Assembly (NCBI RefSeq): GCF_013282665.1
Contig: NZ_CP054041.1
Coordinates: 2,710,001 to 2,774,000 of the forward strand
DNA: 64,000 bases
Origin: Listeria monocytogenes
GTDB lineage: Bacteria > Bacillota > Bacilli > Lactobacillales > Listeriaceae
Direction: 5' to 3'
Shown: in pieces, positions 20,530-30,242 of the stretch
Position numbering within the stretch: the stretch's first letter is position 1
Layout of the letters: each line of letters starts with the position of its first letter
Made by a program: the position numbers and the translations under genes
The notes under the pieces: generated by a model
Databases searched by the model: none
Told to the model about the DNA's origin: nothing
The model's input: only the letters and a program-made list of their open reading frames with translations

Positions 20530-20649
20530 TTTCTTCTCTAATGATCTATGTACAAAATACAAAAAAGAAAAGGTATTAGCTTCATTTTAGCAAGTAACTG
20601 CCGAAAAATAAACTAATAAGAAAGAAACCGGTTAATTTGTTGCAGAAGG

Positions 20650-20677
20650 TTGCTTTTGGCGTAATTTGGAGTAAAAT
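20650..20677 (+). promoter_or_regulatory. Possible aminopeptidase promoter
   Basis: TTGCTT, 16 bases, TAAAAT, about 50 bases ahead of the aminopeptidase ATG. Confidence 0.5.
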
Positions 20678-20730
20678 AGATACAGGCTGCTTTTTGCCTA
20701 ATTTAAGTTAAAATTTAGGGAGGTTATAAT

Positions 20731-21843
20731 ATGAGAGATGCAAGAATCGAAAAATTAGCACATAATTTGATAAATTATTCCGTCAAACTTGGCGCTGGGG
20801 AAAAAGTTTTAATTGAAAACTTCGGTGTTCAAAAAGAATTAGTGATGGCTTTAGTGGAAGAAGCATACAAAGCTGGTGGCTTTCCGTTCGTTTCCTTAAA
20901 AGAACCACAAATTGACCGCGCAATGATGCTCGGAGCGGATAGTTCCCAATATGCAAAAATTGCTGAATTCGAAGGCAACGTAATGAAAGAAATGGATGCT
21001 TACATAGGTTTACGTGCTGGCGATAATATCAATGAGACTTCCGATGTGCCAGCAGATAAATTGAAAATCAACGGAGAAACAGTTGGCAAAATGCATTCTG
21101 ATATTCGTGTAAAACAAACGAAATGGGTTGTACTTCGCTATCCAAGTTCCTCCATGGCGCAACTTGCCAAAATGAGCACTGCTGGTTTTGAAGATTTCTA
21201 CTTTGATGTGTGTAACTTAGATTACGGAAAAATGAGTGACGCAATGGATGGCTTAGTCGAACTAATGAATAAAACAGATAAAGTACACTTAGTAGGACCA
21301 GGAACAGATTTAACCTTTAGTATTAAAGATATTCCAGCAATTAAATGTGCTGGCGAAATGAATATCCCAGATGGTGAAGTATTTACTGCGCCCGTTCGTG
21401 ATTCTATCAATGGAACACTTACTTACAACACACCATCTCCTTACCAAGGTTTTACGTTTGAAAATGTCTCTTTCACGTTTAAAGATGGAAAAATTATCGA
21501 AGCAACTGCAAATGATACAGCTCGCATTAACAAAGTCTTAGATACAGATGAAGGCGCGCGCTTCGTTGGTGAATTCGCTATTGGGGTCAACCCATTCATC
21601 CACGAACCAATGCAAGATATTCTTTTTGACGAAAAAATTGAAGGTAGTTTCCACTTTACGCCTGGTCAATGTTATGATGAAGCATTTAATGGCAACCAAT
21701 CTGCCATTCACTGGGATCTAGTTAACATTCAACGTGCCGATTACGGCGGCGGCGAAATTTACTTTGATGATGTTCTTATTCGTAAAGATGGTATTTTTGT
21801 TCTTCCAGAATTAGAAGCACTTAATCCAGAAAACTTAAAATAA
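20731..21843 (+). CDS. pepS: M29 metallo-aminopeptidase (AmpS/PepS type)
   Basis: 370-residue cytosolic aminopeptidase of family M29 that trims N-terminal residues from peptides. The N-terminal half (GAGEKVLIEN) and the C-terminal metal-binding half (EGARFVGEFAIG, FDEKIEGSFHF, IHWDLVNI, GEIYFDDVLI) are both present, and Glu/His/Asp ligands are visible in these segments. AGGGAGG precedes the ATG. Single-gene unit sharing a terminator with the convergent peroxiredoxin. Confidence 0.9.
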   Translation: MRDARIEKLAHNLINYSVKLGAGEKVLIENFGVQKELVMALVEEAYKAGGFPFVSLKEPQIDRAMMLGADSSQYAKIAEFEGNVMKEMDAYIGLRAGDNINETSDVPADKLKINGETVGKMHSDIRVKQTKWVVLRYPSSSMAQLAKMSTAGFEDFYFDVCNLDYGKMSDAMDGLVELMNKTDKVHLVGPGTDLTFSIKDIPAIKCAGEMNIPDGEVFTAPVRDSINGTLTYNTPSPYQGFTFENVSFTFKDGKIIEATANDTARINKVLDTDEGARFVGEFAIGVNPFIHEPMQDILFDEKIEGSFHFTPGQCYDEAFNGNQSAIHWDLVNIQRADYGGGEIYFDDVLIRKDGIFVLPELEALNPENLK

Positions 21844-21882
21844 AAAAAGACGCTTAGGATTTATTCCTAAGCGTCTTTTTTA
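21843..21882. terminator. Bidirectional terminator between aminopeptidase and peroxiredoxin
   Basis: AAAAAGACGCTTAGGA-TTTAT-TCCTAAGCGTCTTTTT-type perfect hairpin with A-run and T-run on either side. Confidence 0.93.
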
Positions 21883-21884
21883 GT

Positions 21885-22430
21885 TTAAACAATTGTTTTT
21901 TCACCGGGTTGCCAGTTAATTGGGCACAGTCCGCCTGTTTGAAGCGCTTGTAGAACTCTTAAAACTTCATCCACTTCACGGCCGATATTATTATGGTGTA
22001 CCACTTCGTACTGGATTTCACCTTTTGGATTGATAATGAAAAGACCACGTAACGCAACGCCTTCTTCCTCAATCAATACTCCGTAATCGCTAGCTACTTG
22101 ATGATTCGTATCCGCAGCAAGTGGGTAGTTTAATTTACCAATTCCACCTTCTTTAATTGGTGTATTCGTCCATGCAAGATGCGAATGAATCGTATCTGTA
22201 GAAGCGCCAATTATGCGTGCATTTAATGCATCAAATTCATCTGACCGAGCGGAAATAGCAACAATTTCTGTCGGACAAACAAATGTAAAGTCCATTGGAT
22301 AGAAAAAGAGAATCGTCCATTTATCGTCTTCTATATTTTTTTCTAGACTTACTTTCCCAAAAGTCTGATTTGGCATAACAGCTTCCATTTCAAATCTTGG
22401 AGCTTGTGTGCCTACTAAACGTTCTGCCAC
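21885..22430 (-). CDS. 2-Cys peroxiredoxin (AhpC/Prx1-like)
   Basis: 181-residue typical 2-Cys peroxiredoxin, similar to Bacillus YkuU. Peroxidatic Cys52 in FTFVCPTE and resolving Cys169 in GGLCPINW. Reduces peroxides; no AhpF neighbour, so it probably uses thioredoxin. GTG start behind TGGAGGG. Preceded by a good SigA promoter with a PerR-like box just upstream, which fits peroxide induction. Confidence 0.92.
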   Translation of the reverse strand: MAERLVGTQAPRFEMEAVMPNQTFGKVSLEKNIEDDKWTILFFYPMDFTFVCPTEIVAISARSDEFDALNARIIGASTDTIHSHLAWTNTPIKEGGIGKLNYPLAADTNHQVASDYGVLIEEEGVALRGLFIINPKGEIQYEVVHHNNIGREVDEVLRVLQALQTGGLCPINWQPGEKTIV

Positions 22431-22478
22431 TTTTATCCCTCCATTAATTATGTAGTTGTATTTTGTATCACATGATAT

Positions 22479-22507
22479 ATTTTAATACACCGAAGAACTA
22501 CTGTAAA
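22479..22507 (-). promoter_or_regulatory. Peroxiredoxin promoter
   Basis: TTTACA, 17 bases, TAAAAT on the minus strand. Confidence 0.7.
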
Positions 22508-22514
22508 GCTTTAT

Positions 22515-22529
22515 TTATACTAATTATAA
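22515..22529 (-). promoter_or_regulatory. PerR-like box upstream of the peroxiredoxin
   Basis: TTATAATTAGTATAA matches the PerR/Fur-type 15-mer TTATAATNATTATAA at all but one position. It sits 8 bases upstream of the -35 box, between the murC terminator and the peroxiredoxin promoter. Confidence 0.65.
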
Positions 22530-22534
22530 ATAAG

Positions 22535-22566
22535 AAAAAAGCATACCAACGAATCGGCATGCTTTA
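22535..22566 (-). terminator. Terminator after murC
   Basis: AAAGCAT-CC-CGAAT-GG-ATGCTTT hairpin with one mismatch, T-run on the minus strand. Confidence 0.8.
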
Positions 22567-22574
22567 TTTAGTCA

Positions 22575-23918
22575 TTAATTAATCGCACTTTTTTTCAAAT
22601 CAGCTTCTGTCAAAACTTCATGATCAAGTACTTTTTCATAAGCGGCTTGAAATTTTTGAACGTCCCCTGCACCCATGAATAAAATAACCGCTTCTGGGTA
22701 CTTCAAAAGTTCTTCTGTGTGCTCTTCTTTGATAATGTGGTTTCCTTTTGTTTTGTGAGCTAAATCAGCAATCGTCAAATTCCCTGTTTTTTCACGCGCG
22801 GAACCAAAGATATCACAAAGATACACTTCATCTGCCAAGTTCAAGCTGTCCGCAAAACCTTGTAAAAAAGTACGAGTTCGTGTAAATGTATGTGGCTGAA
22901 AAACAGCAACTACTTTTTTGTCAGGATATTTTTGTCTTGCAGCATTTACTGTAGCACGGATTTCTGATGGATGGTGCGCATAATCGTCTACTAACACTTG
23001 ATTGGCTTTTTCTGTAATGCTAAATCTTCTTTTGACACCTTCGAAAGTTTTTAATTCCTTTTTCACATCTTCTACTGGCAGACCTTCATAATCGCAAAGC
23101 GCAATAACACTTAAAGCATTTAATACATTATGGTCTCCGTAAGCTGGAATTTCAAACGAACTTAAAAACTCACCGCGGTGATACACGTCGAATTTTGTTC
23201 CGGTTGTTTCTTTGATTACATTTTTAGCTTGGAATTCATTCTCTTCACCAAAACCAAAGTAAATAATCGGAATATCTAGAGAAAGCTTACGTAACTCCGC
23301 ATCATCCCCTAAGGCAAATACGGCTTTTTTCACTTGTTTACCAAGAGTTTCGAACGCGTTAAATACATCATCCACGCTCTTGAAATAATCTGGATGATCC
23401 CAATCAATATTCGTCATAATTGCATATGTTGGTTTATAAGCAAGGAAATGGCGTTGATATTCACATGCTTCAAGCGCAAAATATTCTGCTCCTTTTGTCC
23501 CACTTCCAGTACCATCACCAATTAAATAAGAAGTTGGACGAATCGCACCAACGACATGCGAAAGTAAACCAGTTGTCGACGTTTTTCCGTGAGAACCAGT
23601 TATCGCAATACTTGTATAGCCCTCAATTAGTTGACCTAAAAATTTATGATATCGAATCACCGGAAGCCCAAGCTCCAGTGCACGCTCAATTTCTTCATGT
23701 GTATCTGGGAATGCATTCCCAGCGATAATTGTTAGGCCTTCTTGAATATTATCAGCCGAAAAAGTCATAATCGGAATTTGCTTTTCTTCTAAAGCTTTTT
23801 GTGTAAAGAAATATTTATCTACATCGCTACCTTGCACTTGAAAACCTTTATCATGCAGGATTTGAGCAAGTGCACTCATTCCTGACCCTTTTATTCCAAC
23901 AAAATGATAGATAGTCAT
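22575..23918 (-). CDS. murC: UDP-N-acetylmuramate--L-alanine ligase MurC
   Basis: Adds L-Ala to UDP-MurNAc, the first peptide step of peptidoglycan precursor synthesis. [11 protein letters not shown] at the start is the UDP-binding loop, GSHGKTST near residue 108 the ATP P-loop, and [10 protein letters not shown] and FQPHTFTRT are Mur-ligase signatures. The ATG at 23918 behind GGGGG gives 447 residues. It lies downstream of sftA, the same neighbour as in Bacillus, but a gap of almost 300 bases suggests its own promoter. Confidence 0.96.
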   Translation of the reverse strand: MTIYHFVGIKGSGMSALAQILHDKGFQVQGSDVDKYFFTQKALEEKQIPIMTFSADNIQEGLTIIAGNAFPDTHEEIERALELGLPVIRYHKFLGQLIEGYTSIAITGSHGKTSTTGLLSHVVGAIRPTSYLIGDGTGSGTKGAEYFALEACEYQRHFLAYKPTYAIMTNIDWDHPDYFKSVDDVFNAFETLGKQVKKAVFALGDDAELRKLSLDIPIIYFGFGEENEFQAKNVIKETTGTKFDVYHRGEFLSSFEIPAYGDHNVLNALSVIALCDYEGLPVEDVKKELKTFEGVKRRFSITEKANQVLVDDYAHHPSEIRATVNAARQKYPDKKVVAVFQPHTFTRTRTFLQGFADSLNLADEVYLCDIFGSAREKTGNLTIADLAHKTKGNHIIKEEHTEELLKYPEAVILFMGAGDVQKFQAAYEKVLDHEVLTEADLKKSAIN

Positions 23919-24212
23919 TATTTGAACCCCCATTAATTTATCTTGAAGAGGGTGCCTAAAAAAAACATGTTAACTGTTAAGCACCAAGTCTTAACTTTGA
24001 AAACAGTATAAAGCCTCCGTTTTCTAGACATCATCTTACGTTCTAACTGTGTTTTATGTTTGAATTCTAGTTGAGTCAATAATTCACCAGCTTATTATAT
24101 CACTTTCCATGTAAATAGAAAAATCTTTCAGCGAATATAAGCGGAATTACTCATGAAAATAGCCATTATTTGTAAAACTAATTAAGTAATATGTTAGTTT
24201 AGTACTACAAAA
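23919..24212. other. murC-sftA intergenic region
   Basis: 294 AT-rich bases. A weak hairpin AAACTAA/TTAGTTT (24176-24201) could end sftA transcripts. GTTAACTGTTAA near 23970 is a small repeat. I could not place a convincing murC promoter and see no small open frame with a ribosome site. Confidence 0.5.
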
Positions 24213-26567
24213 TTAAGATTCTTTGTTTCGTAGCTTAGCTAATTGATCCTTCGTAATAATGACGTCCCGAGGTTTAGAACCGTTAATTCCTGATACAATT
24301 TGGTGATTTTCAAGAGATTCCATTAATCTCGCCGCTCGGTTATAACCAATTCTAAAATGTCTTTGCAACAAAGATGTCGAGGCCGCATTTTGACTTAAAA
24401 CAAAGTCACAAGCCTCTTCAAATAATTCATCGGTATTTTCTTTTGCCGTTTCTTTTACAAGTAATTCTTGTTCTTCAAAGATATAATCGGCTTCACCTTG
24501 ACTTCGAACATGTGCAACAACTGCATCAATCTCTTCATCACTAACGAACGTGCCTTGTAAACGTACTGGCTTACTTGCGCCACTAGGTAAGAAGAGCATG
24601 TCCCCTTTTCCAAGTAGTTTTTCTGCCCCACTTGCATCTAGGATTGTTCTAGAGTCGATTTGAGACGATACAGAGAAGGAAACACGTGTCGGGATGTTCG
24701 CCTTAATAAGACCTGTAATGACGTCCACAGATGGTCGCTGTGTCGCTACAATCATATGAATACCACAAGCTCTTGCTTTTTGAGCAATACGGCTAATGGA
24801 TTCTTCCACATCATTTGGCGCTACCATCATTAAATCAGCTAATTCATCAATTACAATTAAAATGTAAGGTAATTTTTCTCCTGTATGATCTGGGTGACTA
24901 GCATATTCATTATATTTTTCCATATTTCTAACGCCAGTATGGCTAAACAATTGATAGCGGCGTTCCATTTCTTCTACTGCCCATTTTAAAGCGACCGTAG
25001 CCGCTTTAGCATCCGTAATAACTGGACTTACAAGATGTGGTATCCGGTTGTAAGGAGCTAACTCGACCATTTTCGGGTCAATCAAAAGTAATTTCAGTTG
25101 GTCTGGAGTTGCTTTATAAAGTAAGCTTACTAACAATGAATTGATGCACACGCTTTTCCCTGATCCAGTAGCTCCGGCGATTAAACCATGGGGCATTTTT
25201 TGTAAATCAGTAATAATTGGCGTTCCTGAGATATCTAGTCCGAGCGCAGCTGTTAGCGGTGATGTAGATGACTGAAAAGCTTCCGTATTCATCAATTCAG
25301 AAAGCATCACGGGACGACTTGTTTGATTCGGAATTTCTATACCTACTGTACTCTTACCAGGTATTGGCGCCTCAATCCGTATATCTTTCGCCGCTAAATT
25401 TAATTTAATATCATCCGTTAAATTAGTGATTTTACTGACTTTAACGCCTTTTTCAGGTTGCACTTCAAATCTTGTGACAGCTGGACCTTGTGTACGATTA
25501 ACTACGCTTGCCTGTACATTGAAATTTTCTAAGGTTTCATCTAGCATCTCTTGCTGCATTTGTAGCCATGAGTCGTCTTCTCGTTTGGAGACTGGCGGAT
25601 GGAGTAAACCAAACGATGGAAATTCATAGTTCGTTGGGTAAGAGGCAGTCGCTACTTGCGCCTCTCGAACAGTATTCGTTTGTTCTGCTTCAATCTCAAC
25701 TGGTTGTTGCCCATCTATTTCCGGTGCTTCTTCTTTTTGAAGCGCTTGTTTGTCTTTTTTTACCATCATGACATTAAATGGAATTCTGCTTTTTAGCAAT
25801 TGTTTTTGTCTATTTGATTCTACTTGTTTGCTTCTAGTAGTTGTTTTCGTTTGCGCCGCCTCTTCCGTTATAAGGGAAACGCGTGCCGGTTCTTGCTGTT
25901 CTACTGATTCTGGGGTTACTTCCACTGTTGGTTGCTCCGTAACGACTTCTTCCGTCACTGGCACTGACGCAACCTCTTCTTCTATTTGACGATTTAGCTC
26001 TGTGTCAAAAGCAATTGTTTCCGCTTCTGCTGACTCTAACAAATCTACTGGAGCAATGGTTAAATCTTCTTGTATTGTACTAAGTTCTTCCGCTTCTGTT
26101 ACAGCAAACTCAAATTTACTTGGTCGTTTATTAAAGGCATAAACAGGCGAAGGTACATCTGTCGCCGTAAAAGGTCGTTTCCTTGTTTCCTCTTTTACTG
26201 GTTGCGTTTCTGCCACTTGTCTTTCTGTTATTGGTTGTTTTTTTGGAGGAGTTGGTTGGCTTTTTTGTTTATCTGGAATTAACGGAAAACGAAATTCGCC
26301 TTTTGGATATTGATAAACCATTTGCGTTTTCATTTGTCGTTTCACTGGTTGCATATGTTTTTGTTTTGAAACTGTTTTATAAGCAACTGGTCGTTCATTC
26401 CTTATAGTACGTTCTTTTGTTTTAATAGCTGTCACATTTGATTTTGGCACTACTACTTCTGGCGCCTTCTGTTTCGTTTTCTTTTCTACTTTTCTTGAAG
26501 ACGTATCTTCGTATGTATCTATTTCCTCGTCCATATCGCCAAAGAAAAAATCTTTAAACCATCCCAT
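24213..26567 (-). CDS. sftA: Soluble DNA translocase SftA (FtsK/SpoIIIE family)
   Basis: Cytosolic FtsK-like motor that moves chromosomal DNA out of the closing septum. No transmembrane helices: about 330 N-terminal residues are a low-complexity Glu/Thr/Val/Lys linker, unlike the membrane form SpoIIIE. Walker A GATGSGKSV near residue 468, Walker B LLLIDPK then LIVIDELADLM, and a C-terminal gamma winged-helix (SLLQRHFRIGYNRAARLME) for DNA orientation sequences. 784 residues. Located before murC, as in Bacillus. Confidence 0.93.
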   Translation of the reverse strand: MGWFKDFFFGDMDEEIDTYEDTSSRKVEKKTKQKAPEVVVPKSNVTAIKTKERTIRNERPVAYKTVSKQKHMQPVKRQMKTQMVYQYPKGEFRFPLIPDKQKSQPTPPKKQPITERQVAETQPVKEETRKRPFTATDVPSPVYAFNKRPSKFEFAVTEAEELSTIQEDLTIAPVDLLESAEAETIAFDTELNRQIEEEVASVPVTEEVVTEQPTVEVTPESVEQQEPARVSLITEEAAQTKTTTRSKQVESNRQKQLLKSRIPFNVMMVKKDKQALQKEEAPEIDGQQPVEIEAEQTNTVREAQVATASYPTNYEFPSFGLLHPPVSKREDDSWLQMQQEMLDETLENFNVQASVVNRTQGPAVTRFEVQPEKGVKVSKITNLTDDIKLNLAAKDIRIEAPIPGKSTVGIEIPNQTSRPVMLSELMNTEAFQSSTSPLTAALGLDISGTPIITDLQKMPHGLIAGATGSGKSVCINSLLVSLLYKATPDQLKLLLIDPKMVELAPYNRIPHLVSPVITDAKAATVALKWAVEEMERRYQLFSHTGVRNMEKYNEYASHPDHTGEKLPYILIVIDELADLMMVAPNDVEESISRIAQKARACGIHMIVATQRPSVDVITGLIKANIPTRVSFSVSSQIDSRTILDASGAEKLLGKGDMLFLPSGASKPVRLQGTFVSDEEIDAVVAHVRSQGEADYIFEEQELLVKETAKENTDELFEEACDFVLSQNAASTSLLQRHFRIGYNRAARLMESLENHQIVSGINGSKPRDVIITKDQLAKLRNKES

Positions 26568-26876
26568 TCATTATCACCCTAAATTTAATTTTCTTGTTTG
26601 ATTTTAACAGACAAAAACAAAATAATCTATGACAAAATTGTGAATTCGCCTTTTTTTGAACCATATTCGTTATAATACCTTGGTAATAAAGGGTTTAAAC
26701 GTGGTATAAGTTTTTGTTATAAAGGCGAAATTGATTCATTTTTGTGCAATTTATGTATATTTTGTATACAATTAAAGAATTATAGTTCTACATTTAGGGT
26801 GTTTTCACAATATCTAATAAATAGCAACTAAAAAAGCGCCCGATATAGCATCAGACGCTCAAAATTAAACATTTAT
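26568..26876. other. sftA-ytpR intergenic region
   Basis: 309 AT-rich bases between two minus-strand genes. It holds the ytpR terminator (26829-26860) and a 17-bp dyad TGTATA-TTTTG-TATACA at 26754-26770. On the plus strand TTGTGC, 17 bases, TATACA overlaps that dyad and could be a promoter for an unannotated transcript. No ORF with a ribosome site. Confidence 0.5.
26829..26860 (-). terminator. Probable terminator after ytpR
   Basis: AGCG...CGCT hairpin with imperfect inner pairs (GAT/ATC) and T6 on the minus strand. Confidence 0.65.
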
Positions 26877-27494
26877 TTAGAAATTAACAGGAAAAGCTTC
26901 TCCGATTGTAGCTGATTCTTCCAGAACCATAATCCCCTTTTCCGTAGGCGCATCAGGAATCGCCAACTCTCTCGCAGCACAAACCATGCCGAAAGAATCC
27001 TCGCCTCGCAAATTAGATGGTTTGATAATTAAACCACTTGGTATAACCGCACCAATTTTTGCGACAACTACTTTTTGACCAGCGTCAATGTTCGGGGCAC
27101 CGCATACAATTTGTAATACTTCATCCCCTACATTGATTTTACATACATTTAATTTATCTGCATTAGGGTGCTTCTCTTTCGCCTCCACATAACCGACGAC
27201 AAATTTAGGAGATAAATCAGCCACGATTTCCGGTTCGAATCCAGCTTTTTCAATTACTTGATTCATTTGCGATACTAATTCCTCTGTCAAATCCACCTTG
27301 CCATTTGCAGTAATATTAAAATAGTTGGAGCTATTAAAGATGTTATATCCCGCCAACTCTTTTGTTTCACGATCAAAAATTCGCACTACATCACCACGAC
27401 GTTCCCATTCACGATTTTCAAACGTTACTTCACCTGTTTCAATTAGTAGAGTGTTCCCTACCCCTTTTTCATTATAAAATGCGTTTACTATCAC
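26877..27494 (-). CDS. ytpR: YtpR, tRNA-binding-domain protein
   Basis: 205 residues. The C-terminal half (about 90-205: VGYVEAKEKHPNADKLNVCKI, VCGAPNI) is an EMAP-II/OB-fold tRNA-binding domain as found at the start of PheRS beta, hence frequent misnaming as a PheRS subunit. The N-terminal half is specific to Firmicutes YtpR. No catalytic synthetase domain. Six bases after ytpQ, so co-transcribed; function unknown. Confidence 0.88.
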   Translation of the reverse strand: MIVNAFYNEKGVGNTLLIETGEVTFENREWERRGDVVRIFDRETKELAGYNIFNSSNYFNITANGKVDLTEELVSQMNQVIEKAGFEPEIVADLSPKFVVGYVEAKEKHPNADKLNVCKINVGDEVLQIVCGAPNIDAGQKVVVAKIGAVIPSGLIIKPSNLRGEDSFGMVCAARELAIPDAPTEKGIMVLEESATIGEAFPVNF

Positions 27495-27499
27495 GTTTT

Positions 27500-28300
27500 C
27501 TACTCCTTTAATCTGTTTTTTGCCATTATAAATATCGGTTCAAGTTTACCATTATTATAGACAAATGGCAAAGAGGTAATTGGTACGAGTCCGTCCGCGA
27601 AAAAGTCCATCGTCATATGAGCCAAAACATCATACCCTGTGTTATCTTGAATATCACCAATAATTAAGACGTCTTGATGCGGTACCGCAAGCACCATTTC
27701 CCCAGTTATTTTCTCGCGCATTTCACGAAGAAACGCTTCATTCAGCAATCTACTGGCATCGTAACCATCATTTGTACGAACGAAATAAAAATCATTACCA
27801 TTAACAGAATCTTTTTTTAGCGGAATAGCTAAATTCGCCAAATTACTAAAAGCAGCTTCTCTAATTTCTTTATGCGTTAGTCGCGCTTTTTCAAGCATAC
27901 TTTCTTCAATAAAACGATAAGATTTACCCAAGTCAAACGCATAGAAGATTTTCGTTTCCGCTGTGTGCTCATCCGTTAATAGCGCTTCTCCTGCTTTCGT
28001 CTCACTAGGGAAAGAAGTCGCACGAACAACTGGGTAAATGTTCGCTTGCTTATTTTTCAGATCCACATTTCCTGCCGCAGCTCGAAAACCTTCTTCGACA
28101 TAATAAATAATCTTTTCAACAGCTGCCTCCCCATCATTTTCATAATTCGCAATAATTTGCGGGATAGTTAGCGTTACTTTTTTGCCATTTTGCGTAACAG
28201 AAAGTGTGTCGTTATCTCGATTATACGCAAATTGTCGATTCGGTGCATCCAGTTCTTTTTCTAGTAGTGCTTTCATTTTTATTATCGTCATTTTTGCCAT
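27500..28300 (-). CDS. ytpQ: DUF1444 protein YtpQ
   Basis: 266 residues, soluble, DUF1444 over most of the length ([16 protein letters not shown] near the start, [16 protein letters not shown] near 170). No catalytic motif I can name. I start at the ATG at 28300, behind GGGGAGG, rather than the ATG six codons upstream. Part of the ytpP-ytpQ-ytpR cluster conserved with Bacillus, whose proposed link to disulfide or redox biology rests only on the thioredoxin neighbour. Confidence 0.85.
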   Translation of the reverse strand: MAKMTIIKMKALLEKELDAPNRQFAYNRDNDTLSVTQNGKKVTLTIPQIIANYENDGEAAVEKIIYYVEEGFRAAAGNVDLKNKQANIYPVVRATSFPSETKAGEALLTDEHTAETKIFYAFDLGKSYRFIEESMLEKARLTHKEIREAAFSNLANLAIPLKKDSVNGNDFYFVRTNDGYDASRLLNEAFLREMREKITGEMVLAVPHQDVLIIGDIQDNTGYDVLAHMTMDFFADGLVPITSLPFVYNNGKLEPIFIMAKNRLKE

Positions 28301-28334
28301 AAGTGCCTCCCCTTCCATAAAAAGCAGTCACTTT

Positions 28335-28646
28335 TTATATCGCAGCTAAAAAATCATTAATTTCTTCTTTTGTTTTTCTATCTTTACTTACAAAACGCCC
28401 TACTTCTTCACCGTCTTCAAACACTAAAAAGCTAGGAATCCCAAAGATTGCTAAATCCGCACATAAATCAATAAATTCATCTCGGTCAACATGGTAAAAG
28501 ACAAAGTCCTCATTTTCCGCTTCGATTTCAGGCATTACTGGTTCGATGAATTTGCAGTCGCCGCACCAATCAGCACTAAACATAAAAACGGATTTACCTT
28601 CTGATTTAATAGCGTCAAATTGTTCTACTGATTCTAATTTTTTCAT
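28335..28646 (-). CDS. ytpP: Thioredoxin-like protein YtpP
   Basis: 103-residue thioredoxin fold with WCGDC instead of WCGPC, so the redox potential probably differs from TrxA. It has cis-Pro in FGIPSF. The second ATG (28646) lies at better distance from AAGGAG than the first. 34 bases ahead of ytpQ. Likely a cytosolic disulfide reductase or bacillithiol-linked thioredoxin; substrate unknown. Confidence 0.87.
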   Translation of the reverse strand: MKKLESVEQFDAIKSEGKSVFMFSADWCGDCKFIEPVMPEIEAENEDFVFYHVDRDEFIDLCADLAIFGIPSFLVFEDGEEVGRFVSKDRKTKEEINDFLAAI

Positions 28647-28723
28647 TTCCATACGCTCCTTCTGATTTCATACTAGTTAAATCCTACCGCCTAACAACAC
28701 TTTCGTCCAGAATAACGCTCATG

Positions 28724-28762
28724 AAAAAAGCCCAGCCCCAACGAAGGAGCCAAACTTTTTTT
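28724..28762 (-). terminator. Terminator after the small membrane protein
   Basis: AGTTTGGCTCC pairs with GGGGCTGGGCT using several G-T pairs, loop TTCGTT, then T6 on the minus strand. Confidence 0.7.
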
Positions 28763-28997
28763 ACCGTACTTTAGAGCGCACTTTTTTCTTTTCTAAAAAA
28801 TCGTGGAAATATCCGAAAAATAATGTCACGATTCCAGCAATCATAGTGGTCCATATCCAGCCAAGCTCTGAATCACGAAAATAAGGTAAGTCCGTAACAT
28901 AGCCTAGCAAGAATACTAAACTCACCAACAAAAGGAACAACCCCACAACAATTACAGGTTTCTTCATTATTTTACGCATTGTTTTTAATTGTTTCAT
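28761..28997 (-). CDS. Small two-helix membrane protein
   Basis: 78 residues with two hydrophobic helices (about 14-32 and 46-63) and a basic tail ending KKKVRSKVR. It overlaps the 3' end of the M42 peptidase gene by about 26 bases; an ATG at 28979 that overlaps the stop more tightly is an alternative start. No ribosome site is evident, so translation probably depends on coupling. No family recognised. Confidence 0.65.
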   Translation of the reverse strand: MKQLKTMRKIMKKPVIVVGLFLLLVSLVFLLGYVTDLPYFRDSELGWIWTTMIAGIVTLFFGYFHDFLEKKKVRSKVR

Positions 28998-30045
28998 AAG
29001 TTGTTTTATCCAAACCGCGAATAAGCGTTGTAATCATTTCTTTTGCAGCAGCGTAATCATCCACATGTAAAATCGAGTTAGACGAGTGAATGTATCTAGC
29101 CGGAACACCAATTACCGCACTTGGAATCCCACTAAGCGATGTATGCACTTTCCCCGCGTCCGTTCCCCCTGGCGAAACAAAATATTGATAAGGAATTTTA
29201 TTCGTTTCCGCAGTATCTAATAAAAATTCACGCATACCCCGATGCATAATCATCGTCCGGTCAAAAATACGCAATAAGAAGCCTTGACCAATTTGACCGA
29301 ATTGCGATTTGTTACCAGTCGTATCATTTGCAGGGCTAGCATCTAACGCGAAGAATAAATCCGGGTTAATCATGTTCGCACTCACTCCCGCGCCGCGCAG
29401 GCCAACTTCTTCTTGCACATTCGCCCCAGCAAAAAGCGTATTCGGCAACGATTCATCTTTCAATTCTTTCATAAGTTCAATCGCAAGACCAACGCCATAA
29501 CGATTATCCCATGCTTTCGCTAAAATTTTCTTTGGATTCGCAAGTGGCGTGAATTCAGCTACAGGGACAATGAATTGCCCAGGTTTGATACCGATTTTCT
29601 CTGCATCCGCTTTATCATCCGCGCCAATATCGATTAGTAAGTTTTTCGGATCTGTCGGCTTGCTGCGTTCCGCTTCCGACAACAAATGTGGTGGGACAGA
29701 GGCAACTACGCCGATAACCGGACCGTTCGGCGCCATAATTTGCACACGTTGCGCTTGTAAAACTTGCGGATTCCAACCGCCAATTGTTTGAAAACGTATT
29801 AGACCATTTTCCGTAATTTGCGTTACCATAAAGCCAACTTCATCCATATGAGCCGCAACAAGGACACGCGGGCCATCTTCCGCTCCGTGGCGTACACCAA
29901 AAATACCACCTAAGCCGTCCTGAATAATTTCATCGGAAACCGGCTCAAGTTTTTTTCGCATAAAAGCGCGAATTCTATGTTCATCACCCGAAGTGCCTTG
30001 AAGTTCCGTTAATGCTTTAAACATCGCTAACGTTTCTTTTTCCAT
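28972..30045 (-). CDS. M42-family glutamyl aminopeptidase
   Basis: 357-residue di-metal cytosolic aminopeptidase (PepA/YtoP/FrvX type). Visible ligands and catalysts: [10 protein letters not shown] near residue 65, [12 protein letters not shown] near 178 (bridging Asp), [10 protein letters not shown] near 210 (Glu pair), ALDASPAND and a later [10 protein letters not shown] with His. M42 enzymes form large tetrahedral particles and cut N-terminal acidic or neutral residues from peptides. Separate from the ytp cluster by a terminator. Confidence 0.93.
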   Translation of the reverse strand: MEKETLAMFKALTELQGTSGDEHRIRAFMRKKLEPVSDEIIQDGLGGIFGVRHGAEDGPRVLVAAHMDEVGFMVTQITENGLIRFQTIGGWNPQVLQAQRVQIMAPNGPVIGVVASVPPHLLSEAERSKPTDPKNLLIDIGADDKADAEKIGIKPGQFIVPVAEFTPLANPKKILAKAWDNRYGVGLAIELMKELKDESLPNTLFAGANVQEEVGLRGAGVSANMINPDLFFALDASPANDTTGNKSQFGQIGQGFLLRIFDRTMIMHRGMREFLLDTAETNKIPYQYFVSPGGTDAGKVHTSLSGIPSAVIGVPARYIHSSNSILHVDDYAAAKEMITTLIRGLDKTTYETIKNNA

Positions 30046-30242
30046 TAATAATCATCTCTTTCCGTCTAAAATCTCTTTTATTATAGCAAATAATATTCGT
30101 TTCTGCTCATTTCACTTCCCCCTTTTATAGAAAGCGTGTTCAAAAATCCTTTTATAATCAAAAATTTGTAGTATAATGATTAAAAGAGATGTTCATAGTA
30201 GCATCTTTTAAAAAGAATAGGAAACACTAGGGAGGAAAAGCG

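Noticed and set aside
24196..24207. TTTAGTACTACA near the end of sftA, similar to the shared palindrome
   Set aside because: It is not a perfect palindrome and lies at the 3' end of a gene, not at a promoter.
25400..26500. Glu/Thr/Val-rich 5' half of sftA as a separate fused gene or insertion
   Set aside because: SftA proteins normally carry a long variable linker before the motor domain; the frame and codon use are continuous.
26877..27494. YtpR as a phenylalanyl-tRNA synthetase subunit
   Set aside because: Only the tRNA-binding OB domain is present; catalytic and B3/B4 domains are missing, so it is not a synthetase.
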